Of a stretch of 64,000 nt of DNA, positions 47,470 to 54,887 are shown in pieces. The DNA comes from Granulicella arctica. Its GTDB lineage: Bacteria; Acidobacteriota; Terriglobia; Terriglobales; Acidobacteriaceae. The notes beneath the pieces are model-generated. The model made no database searches. It was given only the letters and a program-made list of their open reading frames with translations, and was not told the DNA's origin. How positions within the stretch are numbered: the first letter of the stretch is position 1; every line of letters starts with the position of its first letter. Location: positions 806,001 to 870,000 of the forward strand of contig NZ_JACCCW010000001.1 of assembly GCF_013410065.1 (NCBI RefSeq), read 5' to 3'. The translations under genes and the position numbers were made by a program.

Positions 47470-48173
47470 GCAGCCTCCCCTGCATCTGGCCCCGGAGGTT
47501 GAGGCCTCTCCCGCAGAGCCTTTGCCCGGCCAATAAAACGGGCCACCTTCTCAAGATCCTTCCGGCCCGCAGAAGCCTCTACCCCACTTGCCACATCCAC
47601 CCCCCACGGCTGCAGCCGCTCAATAGCCTCGCCGACATTCTCCGGTCGAAGACCACCGGCAAGGATCAGCTTCAGACCATGGTCCGCAGCAAACACACCG
47701 CTTGCAGCCGCCCAATTGAAGGGCACTCCTGTCCCTCCAGTCGCCTCGCCCACCTTCGAGTCCACCAACACTCGTTCTACCGGCATTTGCGCAATCAGGC
47801 GTAACTGCTTCATCACTTCGGCTTCGCTGGATTCACCAGCCGTCACCACCCAATGCACCGTCTGAATAATCTTGATCCGCCCCTCGAAGACCTCGTCCAG
47901 GGCGCGCACCAACTCCGGGTCAAAGCCCCCATGCAACTGCACGCCGGTCAACCCAGCCTCGCGCACCGTAGCCGCAATCTTCTCCGCGCTCCATGCAGGA
48001 AATACCCCCACGCGCTCCAATCCTTCCGGCAAATGTGGAGTGATCCGCGCAACCTCAGCAGGAGTGACCAGCCGCTTGCTGGGAGCAAAGACAAACCCCA
48101 CCGCATCCGCCCCCAACTTCGCAGCAAGCAGAGCATCCTCCAGATTAGTATTGGCGCAGATCTTAACCCACAT
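47466..48173 (-). CDS. trpF: phosphoribosylanthranilate isomerase
   Basis: Third committed Trp step. 235 residues. MWVKICANTNLEDALLAAKL, GADAVGFVFAPSKRLVTPAE, GVQLHGGFDPELVRALDEVF, catalytic Asp in RVLVDSKVG, and LILAGGLRPENVGEAIERL with GVDVASGVEAS at the phosphate site. Usually it reads KICG; here it reads KICA-NTN with the catalytic Cys kept. 2 bp behind trpC. Confidence 0.94.
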   Translation of the reverse strand: MWVKICANTNLEDALLAAKLGADAVGFVFAPSKRLVTPAEVARITPHLPEGLERVGVFPAWSAEKIAATVREAGLTGVQLHGGFDPELVRALDEVFEGRIKIIQTVHWVVTAGESSEAEVMKQLRLIAQMPVERVLVDSKVGEATGGTGVPFNWAAASGVFAADHGLKLILAGGLRPENVGEAIERLQPWGVDVASGVEASAGRKDLEKVARFIGRAKALRERPQPPGPDAGEAA

Positions 48174-48175
48174 CG

Positions 48176-48988
48176 CTAAACTCCCGCTGGAACCGTATGG
48201 CCAAGCATCGCCGCCAGAGCCGCCCCTGGATCGGGCTGTCGCATCAGCGATTCCCCGATCAGAAAGGCGTCGTAGCCAGCCGCGCGCAGCCGAAACATAT
48301 CGTCTCCAGAGCGAATCCCGCTCTCCGCAACCCGAACCACGTCCCCAGGTATCGCTCCCACCAACTCGACCAGCGTCTCCGGATGCACCGAGAAGTCACG
48401 AAGATCGCGACTGTTGACCCCAATCGCCTCGCAGCCGATCTGCACCGCGCGATCAAGCTCCTCACGGTCGTGCACCTCGCACAGAACATCCAGCCCATAC
48501 GCACGAGCCGACGCCCGCAGCAGCTTCAGGTCCGCATCCGTATGCGCCGCGACAATCAACAGAATCGCATCCGCGCCATGGGCTCGAGCCTCCAGCATTT
48601 GGAAAGGATCCACCATGAAATCCTTCCGCAGACAGGGAATCTTCACCGCCGCCGAAGCAATCTCAAGATTCTTCAATGATCCCTGAAAGAACGCCTCATC
48701 CGTCAACACAGACAGGGCCGCCGCACCCGCAGCCTCCAGCCCCAAAGCCAGCTCAACCGGCTGAAAATCCTCGCGGATGAGCCCCTTAGAAGGCGACGCC
48801 TTCTTCAACTCAGCGATCACCGCAGGCTTGTCTTGAGCGACGCGGCGCAGATTCGCAGCGAATCCCCGCGGCTGATGCCCCGCCGCCTGCCGTTCCATCG
48901 ACGCGATATCGGCAACACCCTTGCGCGCTGCCACTTCCGATGCCGTATGCGTCAGAATCTGATCGAGCTTCGTACCCATACGTTTCAT
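48176..48988 (-). CDS. trpC: indole-3-glycerol phosphate synthase
   Basis: Start set at ATG 48988 (MKRMGTKLDQILTHTASEVA), with ATG 48979 as alternative; the longer frame runs back across tRNA-Leu and is not coding. 270 residues. AVIAELKKASPSKGLIREDF carries the catalytic Lys, then ALSVLTDEAFFQGSLKNLEI, CLRKDFMVDPFQMLEARAHG, IGVNSRDLRDFSVHPETLVE, VAESGIRSGDD. First gene of the aromatic block, ~67 nt behind tRNA-Leu. Confidence 0.95.
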   Translation of the reverse strand: MKRMGTKLDQILTHTASEVAARKGVADIASMERQAAGHQPRGFAANLRRVAQDKPAVIAELKKASPSKGLIREDFQPVELALGLEAAGAAALSVLTDEAFFQGSLKNLEIASAAVKIPCLRKDFMVDPFQMLEARAHGADAILLIVAAHTDADLKLLRASARAYGLDVLCEVHDREELDRAVQIGCEAIGVNSRDLRDFSVHPETLVELVGAIPGDVVRVAESGIRSGDDMFRLRAAGYDAFLIGESLMRQPDPGAALAAMLGHTVPAGV

Positions 48989-49003
48989 TTTAGAGTGCCC
49001 TCG

Positions 49004-49039
49004 CCAAAAGGAAACGGCATCCCAAAGGGGACGCCGTTT
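49004..49039 (-). terminator. hairpin between tRNA-Leu and trpC
   Basis: Arms AAACGGC and GCCGTTT (49012-49018 / 49033-49039) extended by TCCC/GGGA, followed on the minus strand by CCTTTTGG. Likely ends the tRNA transcript, or attenuates read-through into trpC. Confidence 0.55.
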
Positions 49040-49054
49040 GATCTTCAAAAATTT

Positions 49055-49141
49055 TGGTGCCGAAGGGGGGACTCGAACCCCCACACCCTTGCGAGTACAT
49101 GGACCTGAACCATGCGCGTCTGCCAATTCCGCCACTACGGC
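49055..49141 (-). tRNA. tRNA-Leu (anticodon CAG)
   Basis: Class II tRNA on the minus strand: acceptor GCCGTAG / CTTCGGC (one U-U mismatch at the fifth pair), D-arm TGGCGGAATTGGCAGACGCG, anticodon loop with CAG (GTTCAGG), long variable arm, T-arm GGTTCGAGTCC, encoded CCA at 49055-49057. Reads CUG codons. Confidence 0.93.
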
Positions 49142-49293
49142 AACTGTGCGTACTCCAATAAAAACCGGTGGAATACCGCAGTCGTGAACCTCTAGTCTTA
49201 CAAACCCTTCTGCCCCTGTCAATTCTGCCTTTGCTGGCATACACTCGAAACGGATTATCATGCTGCAACTGCCGGGAGGGCATGTTCCCCCTC

Positions 49294-49560
49294 ATGACCG
49301 ATTTGAAGAAGCCGAACCTGCCTACTGACTCTGCTTCATCTGAGACAATTCCCGAAGATCTCGCGCTCGAAATCCGCAAGTTGGCGCATGATCTGAGCAA
49401 CGCGCTCGAGATCATCGTGCAGACCAGCTACCTCCTCAGCACCGTCGAGCTCAAAGAGCCGGCCACAGACTGGCTCCGCATGCTCGACAGCGGCGTCCAG
49501 AAGGCCCTGGATATCAACCTGGCGCTGCGCGAATACATCAAGACCCACACTCCAGCCTAG
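49294..49560 (+). CDS. small DHp-like (histidine phosphotransfer/dimerisation helix) protein
   Basis: About 88 residues from ATG 49294; ATG 49282 is also possible, and a GGGAGGG run lies at 49274-49280. The whole protein is a helical hairpin: ALEIRKLAHDLSNALEIIVQ, which has the H-box shape H-D-L-S-N, then WLRMLDSGVQKALDINLALR. No ATPase or receiver domain. It could be a phosphotransfer or dimerisation module; the convergent response regulator next to it shares the stop region (overlap CTAG). Confidence 0.65.
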   Translation: MTDLKKPNLPTDSASSETIPEDLALEIRKLAHDLSNALEIIVQTSYLLSTVELKEPATDWLRMLDSGVQKALDINLALREYIKTHTPA

Positions 49561-50234
49561 CGGACCCTGGACGTCCGCTTCGCAGCCTTCTTTGCCACCT
49601 TCTTCGCAGCTTTCTTGGCTACGGTCGCCTTCTTCGCAGCTACTTGCGTCACCGGAGCTTTCGTAGTGGTCTTCTTTGCCGGAGCTTTCTTCACTGCAAC
49701 CTTCTTCGCTACAGCCTTCTTTTTAGCCGGCAACGCCTTCCTGGCAGCACTCTTCTTCAATCCACCTCGTCCAGCTCTTACGGCTGCAATCTCTGCATCA
49801 TGAGTCGCCAACAGGCTTTCGATCTGCTCATCGTGGGAAGCCTGCAACGCGATAAGCCGCTCCAGCTTTGCTTCGTGCGAGGCCAGCAGCGCCGCTATCT
49901 GCTCGAGCAAAATCTTGGTATGCATCGGCTTCACCAGCATGTTGTCAGCGCCCATCTCCTGCCAGTCTTCTTCCGCAATGGGGAACGCCGTCAGCAACGC
50001 AACTGCGGGGTGGTATGCCGCCGAACGCGCCACCTGGATCACCTCGCGGCCGGCCGCATCACTCTCCATGCGCAGATCGGTAATCACCATCGCATACTCA
50101 CGCTTCTTGAGCTTCGACTTTGCCTCCTTCGCCGACGCCGCCGTGTCGACCTCGAAACCGCTGATCTCCAGCACCGCCTTCAGTGTCAGCAGAACGGCAA
50201 CTTCGTCATCGACCAGCAAAATTTTTCGTTTCAT
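49557..50234 (-). CDS. response regulator with coiled linker and histone-H1-like Lys/Ala tail
   Basis: Start set at ATG 50234 (MKRKILLVDDEVAVLLTLKA); 225 residues. Complete receiver domain: acidic pair in VDDE, phosphoacceptor Asp53 (VITDLRM), Thr82 (LLTAFP), Lys102 (VKPMH). Residues ~110-153 are a coiled segment with repeated SH/THD units (LLASHEAKLERLIALQASHD). From residue ~159 to the end the sequence is almost only Lys, Ala, Thr, Val and Pro (AVAKKVAVKKAPAKKTTTKA), like bacterial histone H1-like proteins and AlgP. There is no classical DNA-binding domain; the tail could bind DNA or RNA non-specifically. Confidence 0.85.
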   Translation of the reverse strand: MKRKILLVDDEVAVLLTLKAVLEISGFEVDTAASAKEAKSKLKKREYAMVITDLRMESDAAGREVIQVARSAAYHPAVALLTAFPIAEEDWQEMGADNMLVKPMHTKILLEQIAALLASHEAKLERLIALQASHDEQIESLLATHDAEIAAVRAGRGGLKKSAARKALPAKKKAVAKKVAVKKAPAKKTTTKAPVTQVAAKKATVAKKAAKKVAKKAAKRTSRVR

Positions 50235-50390
50235 GTAGATAGCTCTCCCTCTCGCCTTCGCCTCGGCAAAGTGTGCACGCAACGTCTCTCATCTTCCCTC
50301 TGTGCCGCGCGAATGTCCAATGCAACACAAAGAAGTGCATTCAACCATCCAAATGCACACGTCGATCATCTCTACGGATAGGTAAGTCAG

Positions 50391-50399
50391 TGCTATACT
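50391..50399 (+). promoter_or_regulatory. extended -10 promoter element for infC
   Basis: TGCTATACT, a TGn-TATACT extended -10. No clear -35, as usual for extended -10 promoters. Predicted start near 50406 would leave ~84 nt of leader before the ATT start of infC. Confidence 0.6.
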
Positions 50400-50489
50400 T
50401 ATCATTCTGGCGAATCTCCGCGTTTTCGACTCGCCCCAAAAACCAACCCATGCATGGCGCAGCCCATAGGCGCGCTGTGGAGGCGACCT

Positions 50490-51119
50490 ATTCCACCGAT
50501 TGATAAGCGTTCCGCTAAATCCTTTATCCGTACCAACGAACGCATCCGTGCACGCGAAGTCCGCGTGATTGACGAAAACGGCGAACAGCTCGGCGTCATG
50601 GCACCCTTTGAAGCCCTGAAGATGGCCCGCGAGCGCACCCTCGACCTCGTCGAGATCTCGCCCAACGCCGTCCCCCCAGTCTGCAAGATCCAGGACTACG
50701 GAAAATTTCTCTATGAGAAAGACAAGTCAGACCGTGCAGCGCGTAAAAAGCAAAAGGTGATCGTCATCAAAGAGGTGAAGTTCTCCGTCACCGTCGATGA
50801 GCACGACTACATCACCAAAAAGAACCAGGCCGTTCGCTTCCTCGGTGAAGGCGACAAGGTCAAGGCTTCCCTGCGGTTCAAAGGCCGCCAGATGGCCCAC
50901 CGTGATCTCGGCTACAAGATCATCAATCGCCTGATCCTCGATATTGGCGATGCAGGCCTGGTAGAGTTCATGCCGCGCATGGAAGGCACCACCCTTCATG
51001 CCATCATCGCACCGGCGAAAAAGGCTGAAGTACAGCAACCTCCCGCTCCCAGGAAACCTGCCGCACCCAAGCCAGCAGAGAGCGCCAAAGAAGTTGCCCC
51101 TGCCTCCGTCGAAGCCTGA
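50490..51119 (+). CDS. infC: translation initiation factor IF-3, predicted ATT start
   Basis: Start assigned to ATT at 50490, 6 nt behind GGAGG (50479-50483), giving a start (M)PPIDKRSAKSFIRTNERIRA that matches IF-3 N-termini. The ATG at 50454 has no ribosome binding site and adds 12 odd residues. N-domain (EVRVIDENGEQLGVM, LDLVEISPNAVPPVCKIQDY) and C-domain (KFSVTVDEHDYITKKNQAVR, GDKVKASLRFKGRQMAHRDL) are complete, with a Pro/Ala-rich tail of ~25 residues. Rare AUU/AUC starts in infC are known to make IF-3 repress its own synthesis. No rpmI-rplT follow. Confidence 0.93.
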   Translation: MPPIDKRSAKSFIRTNERIRAREVRVIDENGEQLGVMAPFEALKMARERTLDLVEISPNAVPPVCKIQDYGKFLYEKDKSDRAARKKQKVIVIKEVKFSVTVDEHDYITKKNQAVRFLGEGDKVKASLRFKGRQMAHRDLGYKIINRLILDIGDAGLVEFMPRMEGTTLHAIIAPAKKAEVQQPPAPRKPAAPKPAESAKEVAPASVEA

Positions 51120-51164
51120 TCGGCAGAGTTTGCAGTAGCCTTATTTATCCATCAAAAAAAGTGA

Positions 51165-51214
51165 ATGCGTCATCCCTGATCAGCGATTTCCTGATTTGGA
51201 GATGGCGCATTTTT
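51165..51214 (+). terminator. rho-independent terminator after infC
   Basis: Arms ATGCGTCATC (51165-51174) and GATGGCGCAT (51201-51210), one G-U pair, a 26-nt loop that may fold further, followed by TTTTTCTG. Confidence 0.65.
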
Positions 51215-51470
51215 CTGCGCACTCACTGACACCAAACGAAATCACTAACCCGGATTTCCTATTTTCAATACCTTTGGACGCAGTGAAGATTACCTCAGGA
51301 AAGCAAATTGAGGATAAGCTTTAAGCAATCGTCACTATCCTGCATTATTTAGTTAGTTATATCACCATTTTTGCTAGAACTATCCGAGTTTATATTTTAT
51401 GTTTGGTTCATCTGACGTGTCCAGAGAATTATTTTTGAACCACCGAACATAAGCTCAAGGAGAATCAAAA
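51215..51470. other. AT-rich leader of the micropeptide genes
   Basis: Markedly AT-rich stretch (51300-51450) ahead of the first micropeptide. A GGTTCA ... TGAACC inverted repeat lies at ~51404-51441. Probably holds the promoter; no definite -35/-10 pair chosen. Confidence 0.45.
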
Positions 51471-51641
51471 ATGAAGAACATCATGCGTGCTCTCGTCATC
51501 GCCCTCGCTCTCACCGGAGCAGTCGCCTCCACCCATACCTCCACCGCCTCAGCCCAGGTCGTTACCTCCAAGCTCAGCGCCATGCCGGTTCCCACCTGCG
51601 ATCCCAACGGAACTGACACCTGCGGCATGGAACGCCAGTAG
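51471..51641 (+). CDS. secreted micropeptide, copy 1 (56 aa)
   Basis: ATG 51471 behind AAGGAG, stop TAG 51639-51641. Signal peptide (MKNIMRALVIALALTGAVAS) with predicted cleavage after residue 28 (ASA|Q) leaves a ~28-residue mature peptide, QVVTSKLSAMPVPTCDPNGT followed by DTCGMERQ, with a Cys pair (43 and 51) enclosing DPNGTDT. No known family recognised. It is the first of two tandem copies on a 219-bp unit. Below usual ORF cut-offs, so easily missed in annotation. Confidence 0.82.
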   Translation: MKNIMRALVIALALTGAVASTHTSTASAQVVTSKLSAMPVPTCDPNGTDTCGMERQ

Positions 51642-51689
51642 ACCAGACCTATCACTTGTCAGTATTCAAAACATCGCTGGAGGCCTTTT

Positions 51690-51860
51690 ATGAAGAACAT
51701 CGTCCGCGCTCTCGTCGTCGCCCTCGCTCTCACCGGAGCAGTCGCCTCCACCCATACCTCCACCGCTTCAGCCCAGGTCGTCACCTCTAAGCTCGGTGCC
51801 TTGCCTGTACCCACATGCGATCCCAACGGAACTGACACCTGCGGCATGGCACGCCAGTAG
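51690..51860 (+). CDS. secreted micropeptide, copy 2 (56 aa)
   Basis: ATG 51690 with GGAGG about 8 nt upstream, stop 51858-51860. Same length as copy 1 and differs at only five residues (5 M/V, 10 I/V, 36 S/G, 38 M/L, 54 E/A); the Cys pair and the PVPTCDPNGTDTCGM core are unchanged. The substitutions keep frame and chemistry, which argues that the peptide is under selection. Followed by a 7-TM gene 89 bp downstream. Confidence 0.82.
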   Translation: MKNIVRALVVALALTGAVASTHTSTASAQVVTSKLGALPVPTCDPNGTDTCGMARQ

Positions 51861-51902
51861 ACCAGAACTGTCGCTTGTCAGTATTCAAAATATTGTTGGT
51901 AG

Positions 51903-51945
51903 AACCCCCTCCCATGGATTAGTCTAAAATTCAGTGGAGGGGGTT
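51903..51945 (+). promoter_or_regulatory. inverted repeat covering the ribosome binding site of the 7-TM gene
   Basis: Perfect 10-bp arms AACCCCCTCC (51903-51912) and GGAGGGGGTT (51936-51945), 23-nt loop. The right arm is the ribosome binding site of the ATG at 51949, so folding would block translation. A TAAAAT -10-like box lies in the loop (~51924), so a transcript starting inside the repeat would escape the block. Confidence 0.7.
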
Positions 51946-51948
51946 CCC

Positions 51949-52848
51949 ATGTCAACAATGGTTCTCAATGACCTGCTGACGTATCTGGAACCAGTCATCT
52001 GTCTAATCGCCATTCTCTCGATCTGGCGCAGCGGACAAGTAAGACGTCACGTCTACGTCTGCGGGTTTTTAGCGATGCGCATCATATCCTTGGCAATTGC
52101 TCTGCCCCTGCTTCGGTTTGGGGGGAAATCAATGGAAATCCATCTTGCTTACAAAATCTACTTCTATGTTTATTGGATCAGCTTCGGAATAGAAACTATT
52201 CTTTGCTTGGCCATTATCTATAGCATCTTCAAGTTAGCCATGGTTCCTCTTAAAGGACTCCAATCTCTAGGAATGCTCATTTTCCGCTGGGTAGGATGCA
52301 TCTCCTTTGCATTGGCCATTGGTGCGGCCTTCAGTCCACATATCTCCGAAATCAAATTCCTTACTGCCGCCGTTTCTCAACTACAGCGATCTGAAAGCAT
52401 CCTTACGCTCTGCCTGCTGATTTTTGTCTGCTTTGCTATTCGCCCCATGGGGCTATCGTTTCGCAGCCGAATCTTTGGAATTAGCTTGGGCCTTGGAATC
52501 ATGGCAACCACCAACCTTGTTCAGGCAGCGTGGATTAGCTACCATCCGCGTCTTTATTCGAACTACAGCATCATCAGCGGAGTCTCTGTCTGCCTTGCCA
52601 TCCTTGTCTGGACTGCATATTTTGCTTTGCCTGAAGCAAAACGCCGCATCATTGTCCTGCCGACGACCTCGCCCTTCCTGCGCTGGAACCAGATCTCCCA
52701 GGTTCTGGGCGATGCACCAGGCTTTGTTGCCATCGGTGGAATTCCCCCAGAGCTCTTTGCGCCGGCAGAGCTTGAGATCATGCGCCGTGCATCCCTCAAG
52801 ATGGCAGACCAGCCGGTGACCGATCTGTCGCAGTCGCAAACAGCTTAA
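51949..52848 (+). CDS. seven-TM membrane protein of unknown function
   Basis: 299 residues from ATG 51949 (GGAGGGGG upstream). Seven hydrophobic segments at about residues 8-27, 36-56, 70-95, 110-128, 150-165, 175-198 and 205-228, then a ~70-residue cytoplasmic tail (FLRWNQISQVLGDAPGFVAI, IPPELFAPAELEIMRRASLK). No kinase, GGDEF or HTH domain is attached. Seven-TM N-terminal modules of this type occur as sensors in Acidobacteria. Base composition is AT-richer than its neighbours. Follows the micropeptide pair in the same direction; ends before a bidirectional terminator. Confidence 0.7.
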   Translation: MSTMVLNDLLTYLEPVICLIAILSIWRSGQVRRHVYVCGFLAMRIISLAIALPLLRFGGKSMEIHLAYKIYFYVYWISFGIETILCLAIIYSIFKLAMVPLKGLQSLGMLIFRWVGCISFALAIGAAFSPHISEIKFLTAAVSQLQRSESILTLCLLIFVCFAIRPMGLSFRSRIFGISLGLGIMATTNLVQAAWISYHPRLYSNYSIISGVSVCLAILVWTAYFALPEAKRRIIVLPTTSPFLRWNQISQVLGDAPGFVAIGGIPPELFAPAELEIMRRASLKMADQPVTDLSQSQTA

Positions 52849-52873
52849 TCGATCTGTTTTGCATATCAACTCA

Positions 52874-52902
52874 AAAGGGCCGTCCCAATGGGACGGCCCT
52901 TT
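52874..52902. terminator. bidirectional terminator
   Basis: Hairpin AAAGGGCCGTCCC-AAT-GGGACGGCCCTTT between the convergent 7-TM and rpsA genes. Confidence 0.9.
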
Positions 52903-52922
52903 CGCTTGCCTACGCTACCTGA

Positions 52923-54887
52923 CTACTCACGCTCGGAGCGCTTCCAGTTGATCAGATCGCCCAGCGTGGTGCTGCTGCTGGAGGAAGAAGAGGAGCTCGA
53001 AGAGCCCTTCCCGTGGTGGTCGCCACGCTCCTTGTAGCTTTCGACCTCCGCCCGACTGGCCTCTTCGCCGACTGCGCGGATGCTCAGGCCAACCTTCTTC
53101 TCTTCCTGGTTCATCTTGACGATCTTGAACTCATGCTCCTGATCGACATCGAGCTTGACCGGCTGACCGGTTGCATCGACAGCCTCGGAGACATGGCACA
53201 GACCCTCGACACCCTCAGCGATCTCAACAAAAGCTCCAAACTGCGCGGTACGCAGAATCTTGCCCTTGATGACGTCGCCAACCCGATGCTGCGCGAAGAA
53301 CGTATCCCACACATCCGGCTGAAGCTGCTTGACGCCAAGTGACAGGCGGCGGTTCTCCGGCTCGACACCGAGAACGATTGCCTTCACCTTCTCGCCCTTC
53401 TTCAGAACCTCAGAAGGATGCTTGATGCGCTTCGTCCAGCTCAGATTCGAAACATGCACCAGTCCGTCGATACCATCCTCGATCTCGATGAACGCACCGA
53501 AGTCGGTTAGGTTGCGGACGCGGCCCTCAATGATGGCACCCGTCGGGTACTTGTCCTCGAGCTGCTCCCACGGATTGTCCTGAAGCTGCTTCATGCCCAG
53601 CGAGATGCGGCGGTCGTTCGGGTTCACGCTCAGAATGATCGTGTCGACCTCGTCGCCCGGCTTGACCATCTTCGACGGATGCTTCATCCGCTTCGACCAG
53701 GTCATCTCGGAGACATGGACCAGACCTTCGATGCCCTGTTCCAGCTCGACAAACGCGCCGTAGTCCGTAACCGACAGAACGCGTCCGCGAACCTGCGCCC
53801 CAATCGGGTAGCGCTCGGTCGCATCGAGCCACGGGTCAGGCGTCAACTGCTTGAAGCCCAACGAAACCCGCTGCTTGTCCTTGTCGAACTTGAGCACCTT
53901 CACCTGGATCTCGTCGCCTACGTTGACTAGATCACGGGGGTGGGTCAGACGTCCCCAGCTCATATCAGTGATATGCAGCAGGCCATCGAGGCCGCCCATA
54001 TCGACGAATGCGCCGTAGTCTGTCAAATTCTTGACGACGCCAGTCAAAACGCTACCTTCTTCAAGAGTCGCAAGCGTGACCGACTTCTTCGCGTTCTGGT
54101 CTTCCTCAAGCAGCTCCTTGCGGCTGATGACGACGTTGCCGCGCTTCTTGTTCAGCTTGATGACCCGAACTTCGATCTCCGTACCGATATAGCCGTCGAG
54201 ATTCCGCACCGGGCGAACCTCAACCTGCGAGCCGGGCAGGAATGCCTTGATGCCGATATCGACGGTCAGACCGCCCTTGACGCGGCTCAGAACCATGCCC
54301 TTCACGGGCGTCTTGTCGATCGACGCCTGCTCCAGCGTGTCCCAGACCTTATGGCGCATCGCCTTGTCGTAGCTGACGAGATAGCCGCCTTCCGGCTCCT
54401 CACGCTCGACCACAACCTCAACCGAATCGCCTGCCTGGAACTTGGATGCGCCACTGGCATCCAGAACCTGATCCAGGGGAATCAACCCCTCCGACTTCAG
54501 ACCAATGTCGACTACAACATGCTTATCAGTGATCTTGATGACGGTGCCGGTCACGATGACCTCTTCCGCCGTCAGATTCTGGGCAGCCGCAGATTCAGCG
54601 GCCTGCTCGCGATCAAAGTTCGCCAATGCCGCGGCAAAATCGGCGGCATCATAGTTCAGCTCTTCGTCGGTCTCGTCGGCAGCGGCCGTCAGAGTGGTGG
54701 ACTCTACGGACGCATGGTTCTCGGTTGCACCAGCGGTGTGATCGACATGGTCGAACGCGTGCTGCTGGGTTGGGGTGGATTCAGAAGACAGTTCGGTATG
54801 ATCCGCTGTCGCCTCAGGCGCTAGGGTTTCCAGTTCGGTGTTCAGGGGTTGGCTCTCGGGGTGATTAGGATTGTGGTCGTCTACCAT
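52923..54887 (-). CDS. rpsA: 30S ribosomal protein S1
   Basis: 654 residues. After an acidic/polar N-terminal extension of ~105 residues come six S1 RNA-binding domains: GTVIKITDKHVVVDIGLKSE, GMVLSRVKGGLTVDIGIKAF, GVVKNLTDYGAFVDMGGLDG, GRVLSVTDYGAFVELEQGIE, GRVRNLTDFGAFIEIEDGID and GKILRTAQFGAFVEIAEGVE. The end has a poly-Ser run before TTLGDLINWKRSERE. S1 binds mRNA leaders on the 30S subunit. The extension and serine run are family-variable. Divergent from the HIT gene. Confidence 0.96.
   Translation of the reverse strand: MVDDHNPNHPESQPLNTELETLAPEATADHTELSSESTPTQQHAFDHVDHTAGATENHASVESTTLTAAADETDEELNYDAADFAAALANFDREQAAESAAAQNLTAEEVIVTGTVIKITDKHVVVDIGLKSEGLIPLDQVLDASGASKFQAGDSVEVVVEREEPEGGYLVSYDKAMRHKVWDTLEQASIDKTPVKGMVLSRVKGGLTVDIGIKAFLPGSQVEVRPVRNLDGYIGTEIEVRVIKLNKKRGNVVISRKELLEEDQNAKKSVTLATLEEGSVLTGVVKNLTDYGAFVDMGGLDGLLHITDMSWGRLTHPRDLVNVGDEIQVKVLKFDKDKQRVSLGFKQLTPDPWLDATERYPIGAQVRGRVLSVTDYGAFVELEQGIEGLVHVSEMTWSKRMKHPSKMVKPGDEVDTIILSVNPNDRRISLGMKQLQDNPWEQLEDKYPTGAIIEGRVRNLTDFGAFIEIEDGIDGLVHVSNLSWTKRIKHPSEVLKKGEKVKAIVLGVEPENRRLSLGVKQLQPDVWDTFFAQHRVGDVIKGKILRTAQFGAFVEIAEGVEGLCHVSEAVDATGQPVKLDVDQEHEFKIVKMNQEEKKVGLSIRAVGEEASRAEVESYKERGDHHGKGSSSSSSSSSSSTTLGDLINWKRSERE

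Larger units (their letters stand above)
51471..51899 (+). repeat. tandem duplication, two ~219-bp units
   Basis: Unit 1 from 51471 and unit 2 from 51690 match in the coding part and in the trailer (CTTGTCAGTATTCAAAA occurs at 51655-51671 and again at ~51874-51890), so the whole gene plus trailer was duplicated. Confidence 0.88.

Noticed and set aside
49557..49800. Lys/Ala-rich antisense region considered as a tandem DNA repeat or CRISPR-like array
   Set aside because: The periodicity comes from AAG/GCC codons of the basic protein tail; no spacer/repeat pattern.
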